A stretch of 64,000 nt of DNA from JASGIT01 sp047601665 (GTDB lineage Bacteria > Pseudomonadota > Gammaproteobacteria > Burkholderiales > Burkholderiaceae_C): positions 1,302,001 to 1,366,000 of the forward strand of contig JASGIT010000001.1 in assembly GCA_047601665.1 (NCBI GenBank), in the 5' to 3' direction. Under the pieces are notes generated by a model, which saw only the letters and a program-made list of their open reading frames with translations, did no database searches and was not told the origin of the DNA. A program made the translations under genes and the position numbers. Below, piece by piece: positions 26,244 to 34,217 of this stretch (positions are counted from its first letter, which is position 1; every line of letters begins with the position of its first letter).

Positions 26244-26371
26244 CTGCGGCAGCTTCTCGGCACCATCTCGCGCTGCGCCACTATTCGATGATGTTGATTG
26301 CGGCCTGGTGGCTAATGGTTGTCACGCATCGCGAGGCACCCAAAGTCGATCCTGCCAGTCTCTATGCCTGA
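26240..26371 (+). CDS. Possible 43-aa protein at the end of the recombinase operon
   Basis: An ATG overlapping the RepB-like stop (ATGA at 26240-26243) opens a frame of 43 codons. The product begins MTAAASRHHLALRHYSMMLI and has a hydrophobic stretch, MMLIAAWWLMVV, that could cross a membrane. The same 4-base overlap joins all preceding genes, which is the main argument that it is translated. No family is recognised. Confidence 0.4.
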   Translation: MTAAASRHHLALRHYSMMLIAAWWLMVVTHREAPKVDPASLYA

Positions 26372-26466
26372 CTGCATTGCCCCTGCAAAACCCGCATGGG
26401 TCCTTGAACTTGTCCGTTGAGGCTGGTCCCAGAAGCGTCTGTCGACCAATCAACGCCCTGTCATGG

Positions 26467-26652
26467 TTATGAGAAAAGCGACGTTCGACGGATTTCTCTG
26501 CCCTGGGGCATGTGCTGCCTGGCGTCATCCTGCAAAGCGGCAAGCTGCGCCGCACTCAGTTCCCCATCATCGGGCTCATAGCCATGAGAGGAGGGAAGCT
26601 CTTCGGCCAGTTGCGCCAAGTCAACAGGGGCCTCATCAGTCTTGGATGCCAT
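26467..26652 (-). CDS. Small acidic hypothetical protein
   Basis: 61 aa from the ATG at 26652: MASKTDEAPVDLAQLAEELP, then GYEPDDGELSAAQLAALQDDARQHMPQGREIRR. The pattern is an acidic N-terminal half and a basic end, similar in size to antitoxins. It follows the 212-aa gene on the same strand with a 25-base gap, so the two may be a pair. I do not recognise the family. Confidence 0.45.
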   Translation of the reverse strand: MASKTDEAPVDLAQLAEELPSSHGYEPDDGELSAAQLAALQDDARQHMPQGREIRRTSLFS

Positions 26653-26677
26653 AGATACACAAGCCTTTCCGCCGAAG

Positions 26678-27316
26678 CTAGGTCGGAGCAAATTCTCTCA
26701 ACCAACTTGTCCGGTCGTACACAAAGCCAGGGAAGCGTTCCGCCAACGTGGTTTTCTGCAAAACAAGCTGGCGGGCCAAGTGAGCCACTGCCGCCAGATC
26801 CTGCTCGTTGCGGACTTCCATTGGCGCCACAAGGCTCACGCCCATCGCCCAGTTCAGCCGACTCCATTTCCAGGAAGGTCGAATGGCCATGTCGATGCCT
26901 TCCCTGGTGAGACAGGCCGCAATTTCCCGCAGCCTGGCGTAGTACAGTCGCTGCGTTTCCGAGGGTGCGCGGCTGGTGTAGCTGCTCACCTTTTTGCGCT
27001 TGCCGGATTTACCGACCCGTTTGTAGTTCGTGGTTCCCCCCTCGAACAGCCAGTTGTCATGGGGGGCGTCACCCGCCTCTTCCCAAGCCTTGGATTCGAT
27101 GGCTTCACGGTGCAGGTTGCGCGGATGCTGCCACCAGACGATGAAGCGCCGCCCATTGAGGATGAAGCCGACATCGTCCCAATAGGACAGGCTGTCCGGC
27201 TCCACGTCCTCGTAGGCATGGGGGACAAACAAGCCTCCTTCCGACAAGCGCCACTGGTGCGAGCGGTGGTACTCGCGCATGCGCCGGCCCAGTGCTTCGT
27301 AGTATGGGTTTTTCAT
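26678..27316 (-). CDS. Hypothetical protein (Trp-rich, no recognised family)
   Basis: 212 aa from the ATG at 27316 (MKNPYYEALGRRMREYHRSH). Notable features are many tryptophans and tyrosines (WRLSEGGLFVPHAYED, FIVWWQHPRNLHREAIESKAWEEAG), and a basic central loop GKSGKRKKVSSYTSR. A cytoplasmic, possibly nucleic-acid-binding or enzymatic protein is likely. It is followed by a small acidic gene on the same strand. I cannot assign a function. Confidence 0.55.
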   Translation of the reverse strand: MKNPYYEALGRRMREYHRSHQWRLSEGGLFVPHAYEDVEPDSLSYWDDVGFILNGRRFIVWWQHPRNLHREAIESKAWEEAGDAPHDNWLFEGGTTNYKRVGKSGKRKKVSSYTSRAPSETQRLYYARLREIAACLTREGIDMAIRPSWKWSRLNWAMGVSLVAPMEVRNEQDLAAVAHLARQLVLQKTTLAERFPGFVYDRTSWLREFAPT

Positions 27317-27497
27317 GGGTTGTACGTGCTCCGTATGGGCTGCCGTCTTCGCCAGGGCCTTGCAGCGCGCCATGGCCCGCTGGCAATGCGCACGGGGGCG
27401 GATTTTCGATCTAACCTGCCAGCCACAGGACTTACCGCCTGGTCAGAATGACCGGGGCGCAAGGTGAGGAAGGTGGGTCGGCTTCCATGGAGAAATT

Positions 27498-27929
27498 ATG
27501 GCTGGGCACGATGCAGGTAAAGATGGGGAGACGGAGCACCGCACTGCTTCCAGCGTCAGTGGCATGGCCACCACCCAGTCGACACGCTTGGCCAAGCGAG
27601 CGGTCGGCAAAGCGGTAACCGCGCATGTCCAGGCAGGCAATCCTGTGGTGGGGCTTGTCGATGGCCATGCGCAGACCGTCGAACTGGCCGAATGGGAAAA
27701 CATGACGCCCATCGGCAGAGAATTTGGTAGCCCGGACTATGAACGTCTGGAAGAGCTCGACCGGCTGACAGTCGAAGCCTGTGGCGATCTGCTCTTGGCC
27801 CGCCGCTGGCTGGACACGCCCCACCCAGCGCTGAAGGGCCTGACCCCAGAAGATGCTGCCAAAACACCCGAAGGATTTGCCCAGGTGAGGCAATTGCTCG
27901 CCTCATATAGCGGGATGTTCGAAATCTAA
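27498..27929 (+). CDS. Xre/MbcA/ParS-type toxin-binding-domain protein
   Basis: 143 aa; the ATG at 27498 follows GGAGAAATT, a good ribosome-binding site. The C-terminal half, ACGDLLLARRWLDTPHPALKGLTPEDAAKTPEGFAQVRQLLASY, matches the toxin-binding domain (DUF2384) of Xre/MbcA/ParS antitoxins, where WLxxPxxxLxGxxPxxxxxTxxG is conserved. Such proteins normally neutralise a RES-domain NAD-degrading toxin encoded next door. No RES gene lies beside it here, so it is an orphan antitoxin or a protector against an incoming toxin. Confidence 0.65.
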   Translation: MAGHDAGKDGETEHRTASSVSGMATTQSTRLAKRAVGKAVTAHVQAGNPVVGLVDGHAQTVELAEWENMTPIGREFGSPDYERLEELDRLTVEACGDLLLARRWLDTPHPALKGLTPEDAAKTPEGFAQVRQLLASYSGMFEI

Positions 27930-28007
27930 CGGGCTCGCGCTGACTGGGATGCCAAAGCTGGTAAAGAGTCCCCGGCGGGCCTGTTCTGCGATGGCCGTCC
28001 ACCGGAA

Positions 28008-28023
28008 CTTCGTACGTATGAAG
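28008..28023. promoter_or_regulatory. Palindromic site CTTCGTACGTATGAAG upstream of hns-like gene
   Basis: A 16-base near-perfect palindrome (one mismatch) 67 bases before the H-NS-like start. An almost identical site, fully symmetric, occurs at 28547-28562 upstream of the nuclease gene. Matching palindromes before two consecutive genes suggest a shared regulator or operator. Confidence 0.5.
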
Positions 28024-28090
28024 AAGAAGGAAATCACTCTTCGCATGGCGATAATGCCGAACTTCCGCACACCATGGCTGTCGAATCCGC

Positions 28091-28375
28091 ATGACTACGC
28101 TTGCTGCCCTCCTGGCCCAGAAGGCCGATCTTGAACGCCAGATCGCTGATGCCCGTAAATCCGAGACTGCGGCGGCGATCGCCAAGGCACGCGCGATAGT
28201 GGCCGAATACGACCTCGTGGAAAGCGATGTTTTCGGTAAATCCCGCAAGATGCCTCAGGCGCTGGGCACGGTTGCCGCCAAGTACCGTGATCCTGCCACC
28301 GGCAAAACCTGGAGCGGACGCGGCAAAGCACCGTTGTGGATCGCCGGCAAGGATCGCACGGCATTTGCCATTTAA
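28091..28375 (+). CDS. H-NS-family nucleoid protein
   Basis: 94 aa. The N-terminal helix (LAALLAQKADLERQIADARKSETAAAIAKARAIV) is the oligomerisation coil, and the C-terminal KYRDPATGKTWSGRGKAPLWIAGKDR carries the H-NS DNA-binding motif (YRDPxTGxTWSGRGRxPxW). Short H-NS-like proteins on mobile elements usually silence AT-rich or foreign genes, here perhaps the costly cargo of the transposon. A palindrome lies in its upstream region. Confidence 0.9.
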   Translation: MTTLAALLAQKADLERQIADARKSETAAAIAKARAIVAEYDLVESDVFGKSRKMPQALGTVAAKYRDPATGKTWSGRGKAPLWIAGKDRTAFAI

Positions 28376-28546
28376 TTCACCGGAGCCTGCGCTCTCCACT
28401 GCCTGGGTACAGCGGAGATTTTTCCGCTGCCCCATCAGCGGTAGTTTTTCATGAGCTTCCCCGTCACAGTCATGATGCCTGCGGCTTTCATGAGTTATGC
28501 GGAAAAATCCCTGCTGGGCCAGCTCTGCCGCTGCGACCTCTGGGAT

Positions 28547-28562
28547 CTTCATACGTATGAAG
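28547..28562. promoter_or_regulatory. Perfect palindrome CTTCATACGTATGAAG upstream of nuclease gene
   Basis: Sixteen bases with perfect dyad symmetry, 109 bases before the nuclease start. It differs by one base from the site at 28008-28023. In both places the palindrome is followed by AA. It is a candidate operator. The stretch 28376-28671 otherwise holds no gene I can support. Confidence 0.55.
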
Positions 28563-28671
28563 AAAGCAAGAAGCGCGAGGCTTCCTTGCAGCACCAGCCG
28601 ACGCCCAGGATGCACTGCGGCCGAATTGCCCCCGCCCACCCCAAGGGCTGCCAGATACACTCTCGGCCCGC

Positions 28672-29544
28672 ATGACCGCCAAGAAGAAAAAGAAGCCTCG
28701 CAAGCGCAGCGCTCCCGCAGCCAGCTCCCTCTCTACCTCATTGCGTCGCCTCGGTACTTGGTGCCTCATTAGTGCCACCATAGCGATCCAGACCACGAGC
28801 TGCGGCTTCGCGCCTGCCACGGCCCCTTCGCATCCTCGTACCGGTCACGCCGGGTCTTCCGCAGCTTCGGCATCCTCGACCACGCATTTCCGCGATTGCC
28901 CCCAGTTCTTCGCGGGTGGCGTGGCCCCGGTCGTGTCTCAGGCGCCTCATCTGCGCGAGCTTTGCTACGACGCCTTTGCCATCCTGCACAGCGGCAGCAC
29001 GCGCACACCCGTGTTCGTGGCCGAGCGCCTGAACCGCAAGTTGGTGCAGCAGGCCCAGGGCGAGCTGCGCACGGACAGGTTCTTCGCCGATGCCCGCCTG
29101 CCGCGCAGCGAGCGCGCCGAACTGGCGGACTACAAGGGTTCGGGCTATGCGCGCGGCCACATGGCTCCGGCCGGCGATATGCCCACCCCAGCGGCCATGG
29201 CCCAGAGCTTTTCGCTCGCGAACATGGTGCCGCAGGACCCGAAGCAGAACAGCGGTCCCTGGGCCAAGATCGAGCAGGACACGCGGCGCTATGCCATGCG
29301 CGCCAAGAGTAACGTGTATGTGATCACCGGCCCGGTGTTCGGCCTCGACCGTCATGTCATCGGCGCTCGCCAAGTGCGCGTGCCCACGCACCTGTTCAAG
29401 CTGGTCTACGACGCCACGACCAAGCGTGCCTGGGCGTACTGGCAGCAGAATTCGCCCTATGCCCAGGTAGACAGCCCCATCAGCTACAGAGACCTCAAGC
29501 AGCGCATCGGCATGGAATTGCTGCCCGGGGTCGAGATTCGCTGA
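28672..29544 (+). CDS. DNA/RNA non-specific endonuclease (NUC family), exported
   Basis: 290 aa. A lysine/arginine-rich start (MTAKKKKKPRKRS) precedes a hydrophobic segment (LGTWCLISATIAIQTTSC) that should act as a signal anchor or lipoprotein-like signal. The nuclease domain, about residues 75-285, has DYKGSGYARGHMAPAGDM, a variant of the DRGH motif with the general base at His163, and the metal-binding asparagine region SLANMVPQDPKQNSGPW. Enzymes of this beta-beta-alpha-metal group degrade DNA and RNA, usually outside the cytoplasm. In this island it may degrade incoming DNA or serve as a toxin. Confidence 0.85.
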   Translation: MTAKKKKKPRKRSAPAASSLSTSLRRLGTWCLISATIAIQTTSCGFAPATAPSHPRTGHAGSSAASASSTTHFRDCPQFFAGGVAPVVSQAPHLRELCYDAFAILHSGSTRTPVFVAERLNRKLVQQAQGELRTDRFFADARLPRSERAELADYKGSGYARGHMAPAGDMPTPAAMAQSFSLANMVPQDPKQNSGPWAKIEQDTRRYAMRAKSNVYVITGPVFGLDRHVIGARQVRVPTHLFKLVYDATTKRAWAYWQQNSPYAQVDSPISYRDLKQRIGMELLPGVEIR

Positions 29545-29763
29545 GGAAACGAATCAAGAGCGCTCGGAATGCTTCGCCCGCGCGGCGGATCTGCCAAGTG
29601 CCCAGCCATCGACGTCCCGCACGAGAGCACGCATCTGCCTTTCCAGACAAGGTTGGGCAATATCCGCGATGCATCCATCCGCATTATTAGCCGCAAAAAG
29701 AACCGCACCATTTGCCATTCTTTCAGCAAGATCATAGGCTTGCACGGGATACACGATCCGCAA

Positions 29764-30999
29764 ATGGTCACGCTTTTCAACGTTCCTGCAGACTTGGAGC
29801 CCTGGCTTCCAGGAGCCTCCCAGATCGATGGTCTGCTGGAGAAGGCCCATGACCTTCGAACGGAAGCCGCGCGGCTGAGCGGTGTCTTCCAGACCGGCAT
29901 GGGCCAAGAGCTGGCGAAGCTGCTGCTGGCGATGAATTCGTACTACTCGAACCAGATCGAGGGGGAACACGCCAGCCCGCTGGAGATTGGGCGTGCCCTT
30001 GTGGGCGGCTTTTCCTGCGATGCAGACAGGGCCAGGCGCCAGCGGCTGGCGGTGGCTCATACCGAGACGGAGCGCTGGCTCCATGAGCCGTCCAGGGCCA
30101 CCGGCGATCTCTATACGGTACAGACCCTGCGGGACATCCACGCCCATCTCTTCGGTCCGCTCAGCGACAGTGACCGGCACGTGCGCCTTCCCAATAAGCA
30201 GGGCAAGGCCACTGAAGCGGTCATGGTCTCTCCTGGAGCATTCCGCACACGCCACGTGGCCATCGGGCACCATATCCCGCCGGACTGGAAGGTGCTGGAT
30301 GCCCTGCTGCGGCATTGGTCGGCGGTCTACGGCGGCGTGCGGCGCGGTGAGATGCAAATCGTTGCGGCGGCGGCTGCACACCACCGTTTGGTCTGGATTC
30401 ATCCATTTCTCGATGGCAATGGACGAACGGCCAGACTGCACACCATGGCCGTTCTGCAGTCCCTCGGCCTGACGGCAGGGTTGTGGTCGCCACTGCGAGG
30501 CCTGGCGCGCAGTGGCGACAGGTACCACGAGAAGCTCAGCAACGCGGATATGCCCAGAAACAGCCAGGACGGACAGCACAGCGAACGCATGCTGGCGGAG
30601 TGGATCGATTTCTTCCTGGATGTGTGCCTGGATCAGGTGCGATGCATGGGCCGCATGCTCAACCTGCAAGAAATGCAGGGCCGGATGGAGGCGCTGCTTG
30701 CGCATGAAGAACAGGTGATCAAGCGAGGATTGCGTAAGGAGGCACTGCGGCCCTTGCACTACCTCTTCGCCACGCAAGGCGCGCTCACGCGTGGGGACTT
30801 TGCCAGCATGACCGGGCTCGGCGAGCGCACCGCTACCACGCTCATCGGCAAACTGCTGGCCACCGGGCTGCTGCAATCGGATTCACCGCGCGGCCTGGTG
30901 CGCTTCGGTGTTCCGATGGATGCGCTACGGTTTCTATTTCCCAACCTGTGGCCGGAGGCAGAGGCGGATGTTGCATCGGTATACGAAGGGGAAACTTAG
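29764..30999 (+). CDS. Fic-domain protein (predicted AMPylase) with inhibitory helix
   Basis: 411 aa from the ATG at 29764; upstream in-frame ATG at 29569 would add a basic non-conserved leader. The N-terminal inhibitory motif (S/T)xxxE(G/N) is seen as S62NQIEG67, and the Fic active site as HPFLDGNGRTAR with His213. A C-terminal winged helix (about 325-395: FASMTGLGERTATTLIGKLLATGLLQSDSPRGLVRFGVP) is common in class II Fic proteins. They transfer AMP to a target hydroxyl, often to control toxins or stress proteins. The 3' end of the gene and about 140 bases beyond it occur again, decayed, near 38200. Confidence 0.9.
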   Translation: MVTLFNVPADLEPWLPGASQIDGLLEKAHDLRTEAARLSGVFQTGMGQELAKLLLAMNSYYSNQIEGEHASPLEIGRALVGGFSCDADRARRQRLAVAHTETERWLHEPSRATGDLYTVQTLRDIHAHLFGPLSDSDRHVRLPNKQGKATEAVMVSPGAFRTRHVAIGHHIPPDWKVLDALLRHWSAVYGGVRRGEMQIVAAAAAHHRLVWIHPFLDGNGRTARLHTMAVLQSLGLTAGLWSPLRGLARSGDRYHEKLSNADMPRNSQDGQHSERMLAEWIDFFLDVCLDQVRCMGRMLNLQEMQGRMEALLAHEEQVIKRGLRKEALRPLHYLFATQGALTRGDFASMTGLGERTATTLIGKLLATGLLQSDSPRGLVRFGVPMDALRFLFPNLWPEAEADVASVYEGET

Positions 31000-31489
31000 A
31001 GCGTGCGCTGCTCGTTCGAAAGCACTCGGCCCCATACTCTGTGATTGGCACGCATGCACCATGACCATCGCTCATGAGGGGCGTTGGCTGTTCTATCCTG
31101 AAGGGCAGAACACGACCTGGGCCAAGAAATTGGTCGGATCAGCTTGAAGGTCGCTTATGCAGCGGTTGCGGTCGTCTACGTCACGACGTTGGGCCCATGC
31201 TCCAAGACCTGAAGGCGTCATCGGTTCGCCGGTAGACCTGCTATCGGCGATGACCGCTGTCGATGGCGAAGCAGCCGTAGAGAAAGTCGGTCCGCCGCAG
31301 GGAATGCATCGAGCTGGTGCATTCGACCCGGAGACGCCGTTCTGGCGGCTCCTTCACTTTCCTTATCAACATTGAGGAGGATGCCGGGTTTGCACCGAAT
31401 AGGCTTGGCAGGTGTTGTCCGTACGCTTCAAAGCTAGCGGAGCCGAATGCGGCATCTGTATGCGCGACAACCAACCGAGGGAGAACCCT
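31000..31489. other. Intergenic region after the Fic gene
   Basis: No supported gene. The first 140 bases are similar to the stretch 38290-38425 downstream of the Fic remnant, including the phrase CACCATGACCATC, so they belong to the duplicated unit. The last part holds the ribosome-binding site (GAGGGAGA) for the next gene. A short frame from 31061 (MTIAHEGRWLFYPEGQ) is present in the conserved part but is not intact in the second copy. Confidence 0.5.
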
Positions 31490-33085
31490 ATGCCGGACAC
31501 CACTGCGAACCCTGACCACTACCTCATCTCGGCCAACGGCAAGCTTGGCGCGTCTCCTCTCAGCGCCGTGACGGAAGTGGAGCGTGTGATAAACCTCGCA
31601 GCGACGGCCGCCCCTTCAAACGGTCTTGTCATTCATTTCCATGGTGGCCTGGTCTCGAAGGACTACGCCCTGCCCAACATTGCCGGCCCGCTCACTGAGG
31701 TCTATCAGGCGGCCGGGGCGTACCCGCTGTTCTTCATCTGGGAGTCAGGCTTCGGTGAAGCCATTTGGAACAACAAGGGCGACTTGGTCAACGATCCTGC
31801 GTTCCGGGAGCTGGTCAAGAAGGTCTCCGAATGGGCGCTGAAGAAAATTTCCATCAGAGGGGCCTTCGGTTTCAGGGGCGCCGGCGGCCAGCAAATCGAG
31901 GACATCGACGCCTTCCGCAAAGAATTTGACAAGTGGTTCGACCAGCCCCCGGCAGCGCCGACGCTTCCTCCGACGGAAACTACGGGCATTGATGTGTCGC
32001 CGGGAGCGACTACGAAGACAAGAGCCGCAACTCCAGACGAGGACGAGCTGGCCCAACAAATCAACAGTGGACTCGACGACGATCCGGCCTTCAAGAGGGC
32101 GATGGGCGAAGCATTCAATGCTGCAATGCCGCCAGAGAAGCTAGCTACCCGAGGCATAGGCGCAGGCTCAGGTCGCGCGCAAAAGCTGCTGCTGAGTAGC
32201 GACGCCCTGGACGAGATGTTCCCGCCGGAAGACGGGACGCTTGAAGCTCATGGGAAGGTTAAGTCTCGCGGCGTCTTCAGCTGGATCAAGGTGGCGAAGT
32301 TCGTCGCCAAGATCGTCATCGCCGTCATAAAGCGGTTCAAAAACGACCGCGACCACGGCTTGTATTGCACCGTCGTGGAAGAGGTCCTGCGCTCGGCGTA
32401 CGGTGACCTCATTGGTGCGGCAATCTGGAACCAGATGAAGAAGGACACCCTCGACAGCTTCGCCGACGGAACGGACACATGCGGCCTTGCCGTGGTGAGG
32501 AAGTTGAAGTCCCTTGAAGCTGAGGGAAGGGCCTTCAACAAGTTGACTCTCGTAGGGCATAGCACTGGTGCAATCTACATCTGCAACTTCCTAGATATGG
32601 CCAAGAAGATCGGACTTGCTACGCCGATTCAGGTCGTCTTTCTGGCACCAGCAGTGACCTGCGTAAGGTTTGCCCAGGCGATTGATGAACACGGCAACGA
32701 GAGGCTGAAGAGCTTCCGAATGTTAGCCATGAAGGACGAGCGTGAGACCGAAGACGGGATGCTCAAGCCGCTGTACACCCGCAGCTTGCTGTACTTCGTT
32801 TCAGGTCTGCTCGAGGGCGAAGCTGTAGGCGGCGGCTGGAACTCAATCCTCGACATGCCCTTGGTCGGCATGGCTCGGTATTACGACATGTCTAAGGTGT
32901 TCGGTGACAACCAGGCGGTGTCAAAGGTGAAAGCCTTTCTCAACGACGGAGCGCACCGCATGGTCTGGTCACAAACGCTGGATGGGGCCGATGGCTTGAA
33001 CAGTGATGCCGCGCGGCACGGCGATTTTGATAACGATGAGGCAACGCTGAAGTCAGTCTCTGCCATCATCAAGAACGGGATGTGA
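31490..33085 (+). CDS. Alpha/beta hydrolase, module A gene 1
   Basis: 531 aa from the ATG at 31490, which follows GAGGGAGAACCCT. The oxyanion motif is VIHFHGGL (His49-Gly53) and the nucleophile elbow LVGHSTGAIYI places the serine at Ser358. Between them lies an unusually long insertion (about residues 110-310) with Pro/Thr-rich, acidic and basic parts. The closing region supplies likely Asp and His residues. The fold suggests an esterase or lipase acting on lipids or peptides. It is separated by only 7 bases from a caspase gene, and with the 657-aa gene forms a compact operon. The substrate is unknown. Confidence 0.8.
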   Translation: MPDTTANPDHYLISANGKLGASPLSAVTEVERVINLAATAAPSNGLVIHFHGGLVSKDYALPNIAGPLTEVYQAAGAYPLFFIWESGFGEAIWNNKGDLVNDPAFRELVKKVSEWALKKISIRGAFGFRGAGGQQIEDIDAFRKEFDKWFDQPPAAPTLPPTETTGIDVSPGATTKTRAATPDEDELAQQINSGLDDDPAFKRAMGEAFNAAMPPEKLATRGIGAGSGRAQKLLLSSDALDEMFPPEDGTLEAHGKVKSRGVFSWIKVAKFVAKIVIAVIKRFKNDRDHGLYCTVVEEVLRSAYGDLIGAAIWNQMKKDTLDSFADGTDTCGLAVVRKLKSLEAEGRAFNKLTLVGHSTGAIYICNFLDMAKKIGLATPIQVVFLAPAVTCVRFAQAIDEHGNERLKSFRMLAMKDERETEDGMLKPLYTRSLLYFVSGLLEGEAVGGGWNSILDMPLVGMARYYDMSKVFGDNQAVSKVKAFLNDGAHRMVWSQTLDGADGLNSDAARHGDFDNDEATLKSVSAIIKNGM

Positions 33086-33092
33086 GGCGCCA

Positions 33093-34217
33093 GTGCCGGA
33101 CCAGGACTACGCAATAGTGGTTGGAATCTCGCGGTACAAGGACCGCGAGAGGTACCCTCCCCTTGATGGCCCGTTGAACGATGTCGATCGGATGGTGACT
33201 TGGCTTAGGGACTTGGAGGGCGTTGGGATCACCGACCCGAACCGCATCATTCGCCTCCGAACGCCAGATGAACTTCTTGGAGAGCCGCCGACGGGGGGAT
33301 GGCCGGAAGGGACGAGTTGGCATCCAACGCGCAATCACTTCTCAGATGCCTTCGACCGCATAACGCTCGATGGCAACGGCGAATTCATCCGGCGCGATGC
33401 ACGTCTGTACTTGTACCTGTCGGGGCACGGCTTCTCGCAGAGCACGGATCAGGTGCCTTCCGCCGCCCTTTACGGTGCCGACAACTACGGCAAGAAAGTC
33501 GGCAACTTGGCGGGCACTCTGTACGCACAAGCTGCCAAGAACGCCAAGCTGTTTAAAGAGGTAGTCCTCATCATGGACTGCTGCCGAGATGCTGAGACCA
33601 ATGTGGCCTATAGCCCGCCCGACCTGAACAAGGTGGAGAACGATGGTTCCGAGAGTGTGCAGATGATGGCGATCTACGCCGCTCCAAAGCGGGGCAAGGC
33701 GCAAGAACGCGAACTCATAGAGCCAGACGGAACAAAGGTCGTTGGATTGCTCACGGCTGGTTGGCTTCGGGCGCTCCGAGAGGCCCCTTGCGACGTCATT
33801 GGTCGCGTGCCAGGACAGCTTTTGAAGCAGTACATCTCGAACAACTGGCAGAAGTGGTACCCCAATCAGACTCCGCCAATGCCGAGGTTCATCGTGCCAG
33901 AAACCGGGGACATCTACTTCGCCTCTGGCAAGGCGTTGCTGGATCAACCGTTTGTTATCGGTGCTGGTGCCTCCGAGGATATTCAGTACCGCTTGATCTC
34001 CACCACGCTCAACGCAGTAGGAATGGTTAGCGGACAGATCATCCTTTGGCAAGACCAGTACAGCTCGTGGGAGTCGGTGGTGCCACTTGCAACGATGGAA
34101 GACGGCTCTAAGACGTTCACCTTGCGCCTTTGTGCTGAAGAGCACCGGCTGAGTAACGGAATGAATGGCCAAGGCACCCCTTTCACACCCGGAGGCGCCG
34201 GTGCGGTCAACTGCTGA
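33093..34217 (+). CDS. Caspase-family (C14) peptidase, module A gene 2
   Basis: 374 aa with GTG start preceded by GAGG. The caspase domain covers about residues 1-240: DYAIVVGISRYKDRERYPPLDGPLNDVDRM is the first strand and helix, the catalytic histidine is in LYLSGHGF (His112), and the catalytic cysteine in LIMDCCRDAE (Cys164, with Cys163 beside it). A C-terminal beta-rich region of about 100 residues follows. Bacterial caspases act as suicide effectors after phage sensing, often cleaving a partner protein. Neighbours are the alpha/beta hydrolase upstream and an overlapping 657-aa gene downstream. Confidence 0.88.
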   Translation: MPDQDYAIVVGISRYKDRERYPPLDGPLNDVDRMVTWLRDLEGVGITDPNRIIRLRTPDELLGEPPTGGWPEGTSWHPTRNHFSDAFDRITLDGNGEFIRRDARLYLYLSGHGFSQSTDQVPSAALYGADNYGKKVGNLAGTLYAQAAKNAKLFKEVVLIMDCCRDAETNVAYSPPDLNKVENDGSESVQMMAIYAAPKRGKAQERELIEPDGTKVVGLLTAGWLRALREAPCDVIGRVPGQLLKQYISNNWQKWYPNQTPPMPRFIVPETGDIYFASGKALLDQPFVIGAGASEDIQYRLISTTLNAVGMVSGQIILWQDQYSSWESVVPLATMEDGSKTFTLRLCAEEHRLSNGMNGQGTPFTPGGAGAVNC

